Assembly (NCBI GenBank): GCA_041567315.1
Contig: JBFGCA010000012.1
Span: forward strand, 1-61,769
Direction of reading: 5' to 3'
Source of the DNA: JBFGCA01 sp041567315
GTDB taxonomy: Bacteria; Acidobacteriota; Thermoanaerobaculia; Multivoradales; JAHEKO01
Length of the DNA: 61,769 nucleotides
The position numbers were made by a program, and so were the translations under genes. Under the pieces are notes generated by a model. That model had not been told where the DNA came from. It made no database searches and was given only the letters and a program-made list of their open reading frames with translations. This document shows positions 26,561 to 34,650 of this stretch, piece by piece; within the stretch, counting starts at the first letter, position 1, and every line of letters starts with the position of its first letter.

Positions 26561-28334
26561 GCGGTCGCGCGGCGGGCGCGGCGCGGGCCGGAGCTGGGTA
26601 GCAGGGCGTGCCCGCCTCGCAGGGCTGGTGGCTCTTGCGTCGCTACTCGTTGCAGTCGGTTCACGCGCCGCCTCGTTCCCGGCCGCCAGCGGCCGCGGTG
26701 GTGCCGTCGCCTCCGCGGAGGCCGCGGCGACCGAGGCCGGCCTGGAGATCCTGCGCGCGGGCGGCAACGCCGCCGACGCGGCGGTGGCGACCGCCCTGGC
26801 GCTGGCCGTGGTCCACCCGGAGGCAGGCAACCTGGGCGGCGGCGGCTTCGCGGTGCTGCGCCTCGGCGGCCGGCTCGAGAGCCTCGACTTCCGCGAGACC
26901 GCGCCGGCGCGGGCCCGGCCCGACATGTACCTCGACGCCGACGGCCGGCCGCGCCCCGAGGCCTCACAGGTCGGGCCGCTGGCCGCCGGCGTCCCCGGCT
27001 CGCCGGCCGGGCTGTGGGAGCTCCACCGGCGGCACGGCGCCCTGCCCTGGGCGCAGGTCGTCGAGCCGGCGCGACGGCTGGCGGCCGACGGCTTTCGGGT
27101 CAGCGCCCGGCTCCACCGGGCGCTCGCCGAGAAGACCGAGCTCCTCGCCCGCTTCCCGGAGACCGCCCGGGTGTGGCTGCCGGGCGGCGCGCCGCCCCCG
27201 GCCGGCAGCCGGATGCGGCTCCCCGAGCTGGCGGCGACGCTCGCCGCCTACGCCGAGCGCGGGCCCGAGGCGCTGACCACCGGCCCGCTGGCCGCCGCCG
27301 TCGAGCGCGCCTCGGCGGCCCACGGCGGCATCCTCGAGACCGCCGACCTCGCCGCCTACCGCCCGGTCTGGCGCCAGCCGGTGCGCTTCGCCGCCTTCGG
27401 CTGGAGCTTCGCCTCGATCGACCTGCCCTCCTCCGGCGGCATCGCCGTCGGCCAGGCCCTGCTCCAGCTCGAAGCGCTGGGCTGGCCGGCCTGGCCGCGC
27501 GGCGGCGCCGACCGCGCCCACCTGCTGGCCGAGACCCTGCGCCGGGTCTTCGCCGACCGCTTCCTGCTCGGCGACCCGGCCTCGACCGCCGCCACCGCCG
27601 AGCAGCTCCTGGCCGCCGATTGGCTGGCCCGCCGACGCGCCGACCTCGACCCGAACCGCGCCACCCCGTCCTCGGCGGTGGTCTCGGGCACCGGCCCAGG
27701 CGCTGCAAGCCCCGTCGCGGCTGCCGCCGGGGCGGCCGGGCCCACCGACACCACCCACCTGGCCGTAGTCGACGCCGCCGGCAACCTCGTCGCCCTGACC
27801 ACCACCCTCAACGGCTCCTTCGGCTGCGGCCTGCTGGTGCCCGAGACCGGCTACCTGCTCAACAACCAGATGGACGACTTCACCACCGCCCCCGGCCGCC
27901 CCAACCTCTACGGCCTGATCCAGGGCGAGGCCAACGCCGTGGCGCCGGGCCGCCGCATGCTCTCCTCGATGTCCCCCACCATTGCCTGGCGCGACGACGA
28001 GGCGGTGGCCCTCGGCGGCCGCGGCGGCTCGCGGATTCCCACCTCGGTCCTCCAGGTGCTGCTCAACCTGCTGGTCGACGGCGACCCCCTCCAGGCCGCC
28101 CTCGACCGCCCCCGCCTCCACCACCAGTGGCTCCCCGACCAGATCTCCAGCGAGCCCGACGCCCTCGCTCCCGAGACCCGGTCGGCCCTCGAGGCCCGCG
28201 GCCACCGGGTGACCCTCGCCGACCCCGACCTCTCCAAGGTCCACGCCGTCCGCCTCCTCCCCGGCGGCCGCCTCGAAGCCGCCGCCGACCCCCGCGGCCC
28301 CGGCGTCGCCGGCGCCGTCGACCCCGACGGCTGA
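26547..28334 (+). CDS. ggt: Gamma-glutamyltransferase
   Basis: 595-aa exported Ntn-hydrolase that moves or hydrolyses gamma-glutamyl groups of glutathione and related compounds. N-terminal hydrophobic signal (LAGLVALASLLVAVGSRAAS, about 24-43). The large-subunit motif GGNAADAAVATALALAVVHPEAGNLGGGGF is intact. The self-cleavage and catalytic Thr is T402 in DTTHLAVVD, and the small subunit keeps NNQMDDF and MLSSMSPTI. The GTG start has GGAGG upstream, inside the end of the GCS2-CBS gene. Overlap suggests coordinated synthesis and turnover of gamma-glutamyl compounds. Confidence 0.92.
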   Translation: MTRTERSRGGRGAGRSWVAGRARLAGLVALASLLVAVGSRAASFPAASGRGGAVASAEAAATEAGLEILRAGGNAADAAVATALALAVVHPEAGNLGGGGFAVLRLGGRLESLDFRETAPARARPDMYLDADGRPRPEASQVGPLAAGVPGSPAGLWELHRRHGALPWAQVVEPARRLAADGFRVSARLHRALAEKTELLARFPETARVWLPGGAPPPAGSRMRLPELAATLAAYAERGPEALTTGPLAAAVERASAAHGGILETADLAAYRPVWRQPVRFAAFGWSFASIDLPSSGGIAVGQALLQLEALGWPAWPRGGADRAHLLAETLRRVFADRFLLGDPASTAATAEQLLAADWLARRRADLDPNRATPSSAVVSGTGPGAASPVAAAAGAAGPTDTTHLAVVDAAGNLVALTTTLNGSFGCGLLVPETGYLLNNQMDDFTTAPGRPNLYGLIQGEANAVAPGRRMLSSMSPTIAWRDDEAVALGGRGGSRIPTSVLQVLLNLLVDGDPLQAALDRPRLHHQWLPDQISSEPDALAPETRSALEARGHRVTLADPDLSKVHAVRLLPGGRLEAAADPRGPGVAGAVDPDG

Positions 28335-28469
28335 GGCCCGATCGAAGCGCCGATGCTCGATGCCAAGCCGTAACATGGATCGAGTGCGACGGAGCGTGGG
28401 GTGGCAGGCCTGCCGGGGCGCGACCCCGGAGTAGCGTCCCCGAGCCCAGGATCGGGGCGGAGGCGATGC

Positions 28470-28925
28470 ATGGAGATTCGCGAGGACGATCTGTCGGGAA
28501 TCGCGACGGTCCGCTTGCTCGAGGGGCATCTCGAGAACATGAAGCGGATTACGCCTCCCGGGAGCGTTCACGCTCTCGACGTGGAGGGGCTGCGCTCGCC
28601 CGAGATCACCCTGTGGTCGGCGTGGGATGGGGACGTACTGCTTGGATGCGGAGCGCTCAAGGTGCTCGGCCCGACGTCCGGCGAGATCAAGGCGATGCGG
28701 ACCGACGAAGCGCAGCGCAGGAAGGGCGTCGGCTCGAGGATCCTCGAGCACATCATCGGAGAAGGGCGCCGGCGGGGCTACCGACACCTCTACCTGGAAA
28801 CGGGCGCGCTGCCCGAGTTCGCGGCGGGCCGAGCCTTATACGCCCGGTACGGCTTCGAGCTCCGAGGCCCGTTCGGGGACTACGAGGAAGACCGGAACAG
28901 CGTCTTCATGGTGAAGGAGCTCTAG
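28470..28925 (+). CDS. GNAT-family N-acetyltransferase (YsnE-like)
   Basis: 151-aa acetyl-CoA-dependent acetyltransferase. GNAT motif A is RRKGVGSRILEHIIGEGRRRGY near 90-112, preceded by GEIKAMRTDE, and the C-terminal FELRGPFGDYEEDRNSVFM is typical of the YsnE/putative acetyltransferase group. Codon and base use is a little less GC-biased than the neighbours, which hints at transfer. Its TAG stop (28923-28925) is part of the left CTAG of the repeat element at 28922-29090, so the element may have trimmed or replaced the natural C-terminus. Confidence 0.85.
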   Translation: MEIREDDLSGIATVRLLEGHLENMKRITPPGSVHALDVEGLRSPEITLWSAWDGDVLLGCGALKVLGPTSGEIKAMRTDEAQRRKGVGSRILEHIIGEGRRRGYRHLYLETGALPEFAAGRALYARYGFELRGPFGDYEEDRNSVFMVKEL

Positions 28926-29090
28926 CAGCCCGTGGTGAAAGTCCGCCCGCCCGTCTGGCGGCGGGGCGGAGCCGTCTGCGGCGTTGCCGCTCCTCGACAA
29001 TGGCCCGGCATTGCCTGCGTCGCGGCGCCTGGCATCCGGCCCCGCCGCGCTCGCCAGCCGACCCAGCGGACTTCCACCACGGGCTGCTAG
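28922..29090. repeat. Structured CTAG-bounded repeat, copy 1
   Basis: About 169 bp. Terminal inverted repeats 28923-28946 and 29066-29089 match at 23 of 24 positions, and CTAG lies at both outer ends. Inside, GGCGGGGC pairs with GCCCCGCC and the core hairpin is CAATG-gcccgg-CATTG. The two halves align with each other over most of their length, so the whole element folds as one long imperfect hairpin. It separates convergent genes and could act as a two-way terminator or be a small non-autonomous mobile element. Confidence 0.75.
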
Positions 29091-29103
29091 GTCGGCGCTT
29101 CGC

Positions 29104-29550
29104 CTACCGTGTGGCTTCGCACAGCTCCTTGAGGATGCTCAGCGCCTTCGGGTAGGTCTCGAGCATGTACTTTTCAAGATCCGCCAGCGTTTCGAGCTCC
29201 ACGGTGACTTCGGTGCCGCCCGGCGATTCGGTGAACGCGTAGGTCTCGTACACGGGAGCCCAGGCGCGCACCGCTTCGCTCGTGGTGTCCTCGACCCCGT
29301 TCTTGATCTCGCCCAGATGTCGGATCGAGACGTATTCGGGGCACCTGTTCTCGGCAATCTCCGCGACCATGCCGTCTCCATTCGGGGCCAGGAAGTGGAT
29401 CTTGGAGCCCTCGTCCCAGGTGCCTTCGTAGTAGCTGCCCGCACAGAACGGCGACGTCCACTGCCTGTAGGTCTCGGCGCCCAGCATGGTGTCCCAGACC
29501 GAGCGCCTCGGCGCCTCGATCGAAACCGTGAATCTCAGCGTCTTTTTCAT
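29104..29550 (-). CDS. SRPBCC/AHSA1 (START-like) domain protein
   Basis: 148-aa START-like protein, probably a cytoplasmic small-ligand-binding or activator protein. It begins MKKTLRFTVSIEAPRRSVWDTMLG, then YRQWTSPFCAGSYYEGTWDEGSKIHFL, and ends with a long C-terminal helix (LETLADLEKYMLETYPKALSILKELC). The fold is complete, unlike the broken relative at 10985. Spacing to the DUF3224 gene upstream is 15 nt, so they are likely co-transcribed. Confidence 0.85.
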   Translation of the reverse strand: MKKTLRFTVSIEAPRRSVWDTMLGAETYRQWTSPFCAGSYYEGTWDEGSKIHFLAPNGDGMVAEIAENRCPEYVSIRHLGEIKNGVEDTTSEAVRAWAPVYETYAFTESPGGTEVTVELETLADLEKYMLETYPKALSILKELCEATR

Positions 29551-29565
29551 GCCCTCTCCTCGCAG

Positions 29566-30069
29566 CTACCGCGGCAGCGTGTACTCGAGCTGGTAGTCGT
29601 GCTGGCCGTCGACGATCTCCAGCTCGAGCACGCCGGCGATGCCGGCCAGGTCTCCGGTGCCGGAGGCGGGGACGATGGTGATCGAAAGCCGCTGATCGCC
29701 CGCGTGCATCGTCCCGCTGTGCTGCAGGACGAAGCTCCCGCTCTTGCCGTGGAGCGTGCCGGTGACCCGCTCGATGGCGACGTAGCCGGCCGAGCCCTGG
29801 ACCGGCGTCATCGCCGTCAGCATCTGGCCCTCGCTGGTGCCGACGAGATCGCCGGTGAACTCCTTGGCCAGCGACATCCGGCCGAGGTCCACCCCCTCCA
29901 GCGACGACGCATTCCCCTGTGGCTTCATCTCGACAGTGAACGAGCCCCTGGCGACCTGCGACATGAGTTCTCCTTCCTGCGCGAAGGCGTAGCTGCCGAT
30001 CGATCCGGCGAGGACGACCAACACCAGAACCGACACGTCGCCGACCCTTCGGGACGGCCGCGACGACAT
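29566..30069 (-). CDS. DUF3224 domain protein with N-terminal signal
   Basis: 167-aa protein. A hydrophobic N-terminus (VSVLVLVVLAGSIGSYAFAQ) suggests export. The rest is a DUF3224 beta-barrel: ARGSFTVEMKPQ, SLAKEFTGDLVGTSEGQML, AGYVAIERVTGTLHGKSGSFVLQHSGTM, SITIVPASGTGDLAGIAG. Most DUF3224 proteins are cytoplasmic, so an exported form is of some note. Function unknown. The ATG at 30069 overlaps the DUF4410 stop (TGATG); a TTG directly before it is less likely. Confidence 0.85.
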   Translation of the reverse strand: MSSRPSRRVGDVSVLVLVVLAGSIGSYAFAQEGELMSQVARGSFTVEMKPQGNASSLEGVDLGRMSLAKEFTGDLVGTSEGQMLTAMTPVQGSAGYVAIERVTGTLHGKSGSFVLQHSGTMHAGDQRLSITIVPASGTGDLAGIAGVLELEIVDGQHDYQLEYTLPR

Positions 30070-30680
30070 CAAAGGACCTTCTCGAGGAGCTTGACGAACT
30101 CCTTGGTGTTCTCCTGGATGTCGTCCTGGGTCATCTTGCGGGCGCCGCCGCCGGCGAGCTTGAAGCCCATGCCGGTGCCGACCCCGTAGCCGTGATAGAG
30201 GCCCACCTCCTCTCCGGTCTGGTGGTCCCGGAGGTGGATCTCGAAGATCGACCGCGACTTGCCGGCACCGAAGCCCACCACGTACCGGGCGGCGCGGCTC
30301 CCGGGCTCGACGGTCAGGTCGCAGTCGAGGCGCAGGTACCCCTCGGCGCCCTCCGCCGGCGCGCTCTCCAGCACCTCACCCAGCGCCGCGGACTCCCGCA
30401 GGTTGAGCAGCAGGTGCTCGACGATCTTCTCGTCGAGGAGCTCCTCGTCGATCGGCGCCTCGTTGCGCTCGTTCTTCCACTGGATGTCGGTAGCGACGTC
30501 GCCGATGTAGACCCCCTTATAGCCCTTCAACGCCTCGACGTCCTGGACCTCGAGCCACCGCCCCTTGATCTTGCCGGGGTTCTTGCCGACCGTCGTGCTG
30601 CCGTTGGCGAAAAGGCCTGTCACCGCGACCGGCAGCACCACCGCCAGCAGCCCGAGCGTCTTTTGCAGCTTGCCACTCAT
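30069..30680 (-). CDS. DUF4410 domain protein, exported
   Basis: 203-aa protein with signal peptide (LGLLAVVLPVAVTGLFANG). The DUF4410-type domain shows GVYIGDVATDIQWK near 57, LRLDCDLTVEPGSRAARYVVGFGAGKSRSIFEI near 120 and a Gly-rich end (GTGMGFKLAGGG). GGAGGGAG precedes the ATG, after a run of eight As. It is probably periplasmic or outer-membrane associated. Function unknown. Heads the minus set DUF4410-DUF3224-SRPBCC. Confidence 0.83.
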   Translation of the reverse strand: MSGKLQKTLGLLAVVLPVAVTGLFANGSTTVGKNPGKIKGRWLEVQDVEALKGYKGVYIGDVATDIQWKNERNEAPIDEELLDEKIVEHLLLNLRESAALGEVLESAPAEGAEGYLRLDCDLTVEPGSRAARYVVGFGAGKSRSIFEIHLRDHQTGEEVGLYHGYGVGTGMGFKLAGGGARKMTQDDIQENTKEFVKLLEKVL

Positions 30681-30862
30681 GGTCTCCCTCCTTTTTTTTG
30701 CGCCATCCGGCGGCGGTCGCTCACCGAAACTCCAGGCTGCCCTTCGGCGCGACGATATCCCACGCGGCCTCTGGGGGCTCATTGCAAGCCCACTTGTAGA
30801 CTCACCGCTCGATGCCGGCGGGTCCGGCCAGCGGGCGGACCGGCGTCGAGAAGGAGGACAGG

Positions 30863-31465
30863 ATGACCCGACTCGCGGCCACCGCAACCGTCTTCACCAG
30901 CACTTCTCGGGTGGAGTCACTCCGTCTCGGCGCCCTGGCGCTGCTGGTCCTCGCGGCCTGCAGCCAGCCGGCGCCCGAGCCTCCGGGCGAGCCGGTGCGG
31001 GTCGAGAGCACGGCGCTGGGGCTGGCGGTGGCGGCGTTGCCGGCGGCCCTGGAGGTGGAGACCACCGAGGGCGAGATCCTGGTGCTGCGTGGCCCAGGCG
31101 GCAGCGTCTTGACCGTCGAGGCCGGGCCCGAGGAGCGCGGCGGCATCAACCTGGTGGCGGCCGCCCGCGGCATGAAGGAGGAGTACGAGGCGCGGCCCGG
31201 CGGCGAGTTCTTCGGCAACCGCGAGTTGATCACCCCCGGCGGCGCCGCCTTTACCGCCCGCGGCGCCTGGGAAGACGACTCGGGCCAGCGCCTCGAAGAG
31301 ACCCTGGTCCTCGCCCTCCACCCCACCGCCAACCGCCTGCTCACCCTCACCTACACCTACCCCGCCGCCGACGACTCCCAGGAGCGCGTCGGCCAGCTCC
31401 TCGAGCTGGTCGGCGAGCTCGAGCCGCTTCCGCTGCAGCCCGCAGCCCCCATCGAAAGCGAGTGA
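30863..31465 (+). CDS. Putative lipoprotein of unknown function
   Basis: 200-aa lipoprotein: lipobox LVLAACS with Cys33. The body is a small alpha/beta domain (VESTALGLAVAALPAALEVE..GEILVLRGPGGSVLTVEAGPEERGGINL..GEFFGNRELITPGGAAFTARG..ETLVLALHPTANRLLTLTYTYPA). I do not recognise the family. The ATG is fixed by AAGGAGG five bases upstream; an earlier in-frame ATG at 30812 lacks this. It faces away from DUF4410. Confidence 0.8.
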   Translation: MTRLAATATVFTSTSRVESLRLGALALLVLAACSQPAPEPPGEPVRVESTALGLAVAALPAALEVETTEGEILVLRGPGGSVLTVEAGPEERGGINLVAAARGMKEEYEARPGGEFFGNRELITPGGAAFTARGAWEDDSGQRLEETLVLALHPTANRLLTLTYTYPAADDSQERVGQLLELVGELEPLPLQPAAPIESE

Positions 31466-31496
31466 CGTCCCCCTGCGGGCGGCGGCTGCCTACTGC

Positions 31497-33386
31497 CTAG
31501 CCCGCCGCCGCCCCCGCCGCCGGCTCGTCTAGCTCGCCGGCGTATTGGAGCTGGTGGAGGCGGTAGTAGATGCCGCGCTGGGCCAGGAGCTGCTGGTGGG
31601 TGCCCTGTTCGCGGAGCTCGCCCTTGTGAAGGACGAGGATGCGGTCGGCGCGGCGGACGGTGGAGAGGCGGTGGGCGATGACCAGGCTGGTGCGGTCGGC
31701 CAGGAGGCGCTCGAGGGCGGCCTGGAGGTGGCGCTCGGTCTCGGTGTCTACCGAGGAGGTGGCCTCGTCGAGGATCAGGATCCGGGGGTCGACCGCCAGG
31801 GCGCGGGCGAAGGCCAGGAGCTGTTTCTGGCCGACCGAGAGGCCGCCGCCGCGCTCGCGGAGCTGGTGCTCGAAGCCGTCGGGCAGGCGCTCGATGAACT
31901 CCAGGGCGTGGGCCTCGCGGGCGGCGCGGCGCAGGCGCTCGGGGTCGACCGTGGCGCCGAAGCGCAGGTTGTCGCGGACGGTGCCCGAGAACAGATAGAC
32001 GTCCTGGAGCACCATCCCGGTGGCGCCACGCAGGGCCTCGAGATCCCAGCGGCGGACGTCGACGCCGTCCACCCGCACCGCGCCCGAGTCCACGTCGTAG
32101 AAGCGCAGCAGCAGGTTGGCCAGGGTGCTCTTGCCGGCGCCGGTGTGGCCCACCACCGCCACCGTCTCGCCGGGCTCGGCGCGAAAGCTCACGCCGCGGA
32201 GCACCGGCTCACCCGGCAGGTAGCTGAACGAGACGTCGTCGAACTCGATGGCGCCGGCCACCCGCCGCGGGCGGTGGGCCGAGGGGACCTCGCGCTCCTC
32301 GACCGGCTCGTCGAGCAGCCGGAAGATGCGCTCCGAGCTGGCCATCGCCGCCTGCAGGATGTTGTACTTCTCGGACAGGTCGGAGACCGGCTGGTAGAAG
32401 CGGCGGGCGTACTGCAGGAAGGCGACCAGCGCCCCCACCGACAGCGCCCCGGCCATCACCCGGCCGCCGCCGTACCAGATGATCAGCCCGACCCCCAGGG
32501 CGGTGATCAGCTCGACCCCCGGGTAGTAGAAGGCGTAGTAGAAGATGGCCCGCACGTTGGCCCAGCGGTGGGCGTCGTTGATACCCGAGAACTCCTCGCA
32601 GGCCAGCCGCTCGCGCTGGAAGAGCTGCACCACCGACATGCCGGTGAGGTGCTCCTGGAGGAAGGCGTTGATGCGGGCCAGCTTGACCCGCACGTCGCGA
32701 TAGGTGCGGCGCGCCCCGAGCTTGAACCAGAGGGTCAAGAGCACCAGCAGCGGGATGATGGCGAAGGTCAGCAGCGCCAGCTGCCAGTTGAGCCAGAACA
32801 GCACCGCCACGATCCCGGCCAGCAGCACCACGTCGCCGAAGATCGACACCAGGCCGGCGGTGAACAGCTCGTTGAGGGCGTCGACGTCGTTGGTCACCCG
32901 GGTCTGGAGGCGGCCGATCGGGTGGCGGTCGAAAAACGAGATGGGCAGCCGCTGGAGGTGGCCGAAGACCTGGCGCCGGACGTCGGACATGATGTGCTGG
33001 CCCATCAGCTGCATGACGTAGGACTGGGCGTAGAGCACCAGGAAGGTGGCGCCCAGCGCGGCCAGGTAGACCAGCGACACGCCGGCCAGACCGGCGGCCG
33101 GCGACGGCGCCAGGCCGCGGTCCGCCAGCCAGCCGGCCACCAGGCGGCTGACCGCCGACTGCGACTCCGGCGGCTCTCCCGCCGACGGCCCCACGAAGAG
33201 GTCCAGCCCCACCGCCGTGGCCAGCGGTCCCACCAGCTGGAGCAGCGAGGAGAGGACGATCAGCAGGACCGCGAGCGCCGCCGCCCCCCGGTGGCGACCC
33301 ACGTAGCCGAGCAGCCGCCGCATCAGGCGGGCGTCGTAGGCCTTGCCGAGCGCCTCCTCCTCGTGGAACTCGACCGGTTCGCTCAT
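31497..33386 (-). CDS. ABC exporter half-transporter (permease-ATPase fusion)
   Basis: 629-aa type I half-exporter, inner membrane. It has a longer N-terminus than the exporter at 12498, with an acidic start (MSEPVEFHEEEALGKAYDARL) and a periplasmic loop (about 65-100). ATPase motifs: Walker A GHTGAGKST, Q-loop VLQDVYLFSGTV, signature LSVGQKQ (Gly replaced by Val, as in some exporters), Walker B ILILDEATSSVDTETE and H-loop IAHRLS. The extended N-terminus resembles the second subunit of heterodimeric exporters, but no partner is next to it. Substrate unknown. Confidence 0.92.
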   Translation of the reverse strand: MSEPVEFHEEEALGKAYDARLMRRLLGYVGRHRGAAALAVLLIVLSSLLQLVGPLATAVGLDLFVGPSAGEPPESQSAVSRLVAGWLADRGLAPSPAAGLAGVSLVYLAALGATFLVLYAQSYVMQLMGQHIMSDVRRQVFGHLQRLPISFFDRHPIGRLQTRVTNDVDALNELFTAGLVSIFGDVVLLAGIVAVLFWLNWQLALLTFAIIPLLVLLTLWFKLGARRTYRDVRVKLARINAFLQEHLTGMSVVQLFQRERLACEEFSGINDAHRWANVRAIFYYAFYYPGVELITALGVGLIIWYGGGRVMAGALSVGALVAFLQYARRFYQPVSDLSEKYNILQAAMASSERIFRLLDEPVEEREVPSAHRPRRVAGAIEFDDVSFSYLPGEPVLRGVSFRAEPGETVAVVGHTGAGKSTLANLLLRFYDVDSGAVRVDGVDVRRWDLEALRGATGMVLQDVYLFSGTVRDNLRFGATVDPERLRRAAREAHALEFIERLPDGFEHQLRERGGGLSVGQKQLLAFARALAVDPRILILDEATSSVDTETERHLQAALERLLADRTSLVIAHRLSTVRRADRILVLHKGELREQGTHQQLLAQRGIYYRLHQLQYAGELDEPAAGAAAG

Positions 33387-33489
33387 CGGGGGCCGCTCAT
33401 CTCGCTTGGCTCGCGGCGGAGCATAACGCCGCGTCCCGGCGGCCGGCGGCCTGTGACCTTTCCCACAGTTTGCCGGCTCCGGGCTCTGA

Positions 33490-33495
33490 TATAAG
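33490..33495 (+). promoter_or_regulatory. -10 box (TATAAG) upstream of pilT
   Basis: TGaTATAAG about 33 bases before the pilT ATG, in the only non-coding gap before pilT-pilC-pilS-pilR. The -35 is poor. Between it and the ATG a repeated TGCGCA (33500-33505 and 33516-33521) forms a possible hairpin or operator. Confidence 0.35.
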
Positions 33496-33527
33496 CTACT
33501 GCGCAACGCACTCTGTGCGCACGACTT

Positions 33528-34646
33528 ATGCCGCCGACACTCAACACCCTGCTGAAGGCGATGGTGGACCGCGGGGCCTCCGACCTCCACATCACCACCA
33601 ACTCGCCGCCCCAGATCCGCATCGACGGTGCGCTGCAGCCGCTCAACTACCCGGCGATGACGCCGGCCGAGACCAAGCAGATCGCCTACTCGATCCTCAC
33701 CGACAAGCAGAAGCAGCGCCTGGAGGAGGTCCTGGAGCTCGACTTCTCGTTCGGCATCAAGGGGCTGGCCCGCTTCCGAACCAACGTCTTCCACCAGCGC
33801 GGCGCGCTGGCGGCGGCCTTTCGCCAGATCCCCTACGAGATCCGCGGCTTCCGCGAGCTGGGGCTGCCGGCGATCGTCGAGAAGCTGTGCCGCAAGCCGC
33901 GCGGGCTGGTGCTGGTCACCGGACCGACCGGCTCGGGCAAGTCCACCACCCTGGCGGCGATGCTCGACCGCATCAACCAGGAGCGGCGCGAGCACATCGT
34001 CACCATCGAGGACCCGGTGGAGTACCTGCACGGGCACAAGGGGTGCATCGTCAACCAGCGCGAGCTGGGCGCCGACACCCACAGCTTCGCCAACGCCCTG
34101 CGCTCGGTCCTGCGCCAGGACCCCGACGTGGTGCTGATCGGCGAGATGCGCGACTACGAGACGGTGGAGGCGGCGCTGCGCATCGCCGAGACCGGCCATC
34201 TGACCTTCGCCACCCTGCACACCAACTCGGCGGCCCAGACCATCAACCGCATCATCGACGTCTTCCCGCCCCACCAGCAGTCGCAGGTCCGGGTGCAGCT
34301 GTCGTTCGTGCTCGAAGGGATCATGTGCCAGTCGCTGCTCCACCGCGCCAGCGGCAAGGGCCGGGTGCTGGCGATGGAGGTGCTGGTCCCGACCACGGCG
34401 ATCCGCAACCTCGTCCGTGAGGACAAGATCCACCAGATCTACGGCATGATGCAGGCCGGCCAGGCCAAGTTCGGCATGCAGACCTTCAACCAGTCGTTGG
34501 CCGCCCTCTACTTCAAGCGGCAGATCACCCTGCAGACGGCGCTGTCGCGCTCCTCGTATCCCGACGAGCTGCAGGAGATCGTCGCCCGCGGCGCCGGCTC
34601 GCTCAACCCGGCGCTGATGCAACAGGGGACCCAGCCGAGGAGCTGA
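33528..34646 (+). CDS. pilT: Type IV pilus retraction ATPase PilT
   Basis: 372-aa hexameric cytoplasmic motor that disassembles the pilus. N-terminal PAS-like domain (GASDLHITTNSPPQIRIDG), Walker A GPTGSGKSTT near 133, the Asp box and Walker B VLRQDPDVVLIGEMRD near 198, and the His box GHLTFATLHTNSAAQTINRIID near 223. These match PilT rather than PilB. Its stop is four bases before pilC. The extension ATPase PilB is not in the window. Confidence 0.95.
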   Translation: MPPTLNTLLKAMVDRGASDLHITTNSPPQIRIDGALQPLNYPAMTPAETKQIAYSILTDKQKQRLEEVLELDFSFGIKGLARFRTNVFHQRGALAAAFRQIPYEIRGFRELGLPAIVEKLCRKPRGLVLVTGPTGSGKSTTLAAMLDRINQERREHIVTIEDPVEYLHGHKGCIVNQRELGADTHSFANALRSVLRQDPDVVLIGEMRDYETVEAALRIAETGHLTFATLHTNSAAQTINRIIDVFPPHQQSQVRVQLSFVLEGIMCQSLLHRASGKGRVLAMEVLVPTTAIRNLVREDKIHQIYGMMQAGQAKFGMQTFNQSLAALYFKRQITLQTALSRSSYPDELQEIVARGAGSLNPALMQQGTQPRS

Positions 34647-34650
34647 ACCG

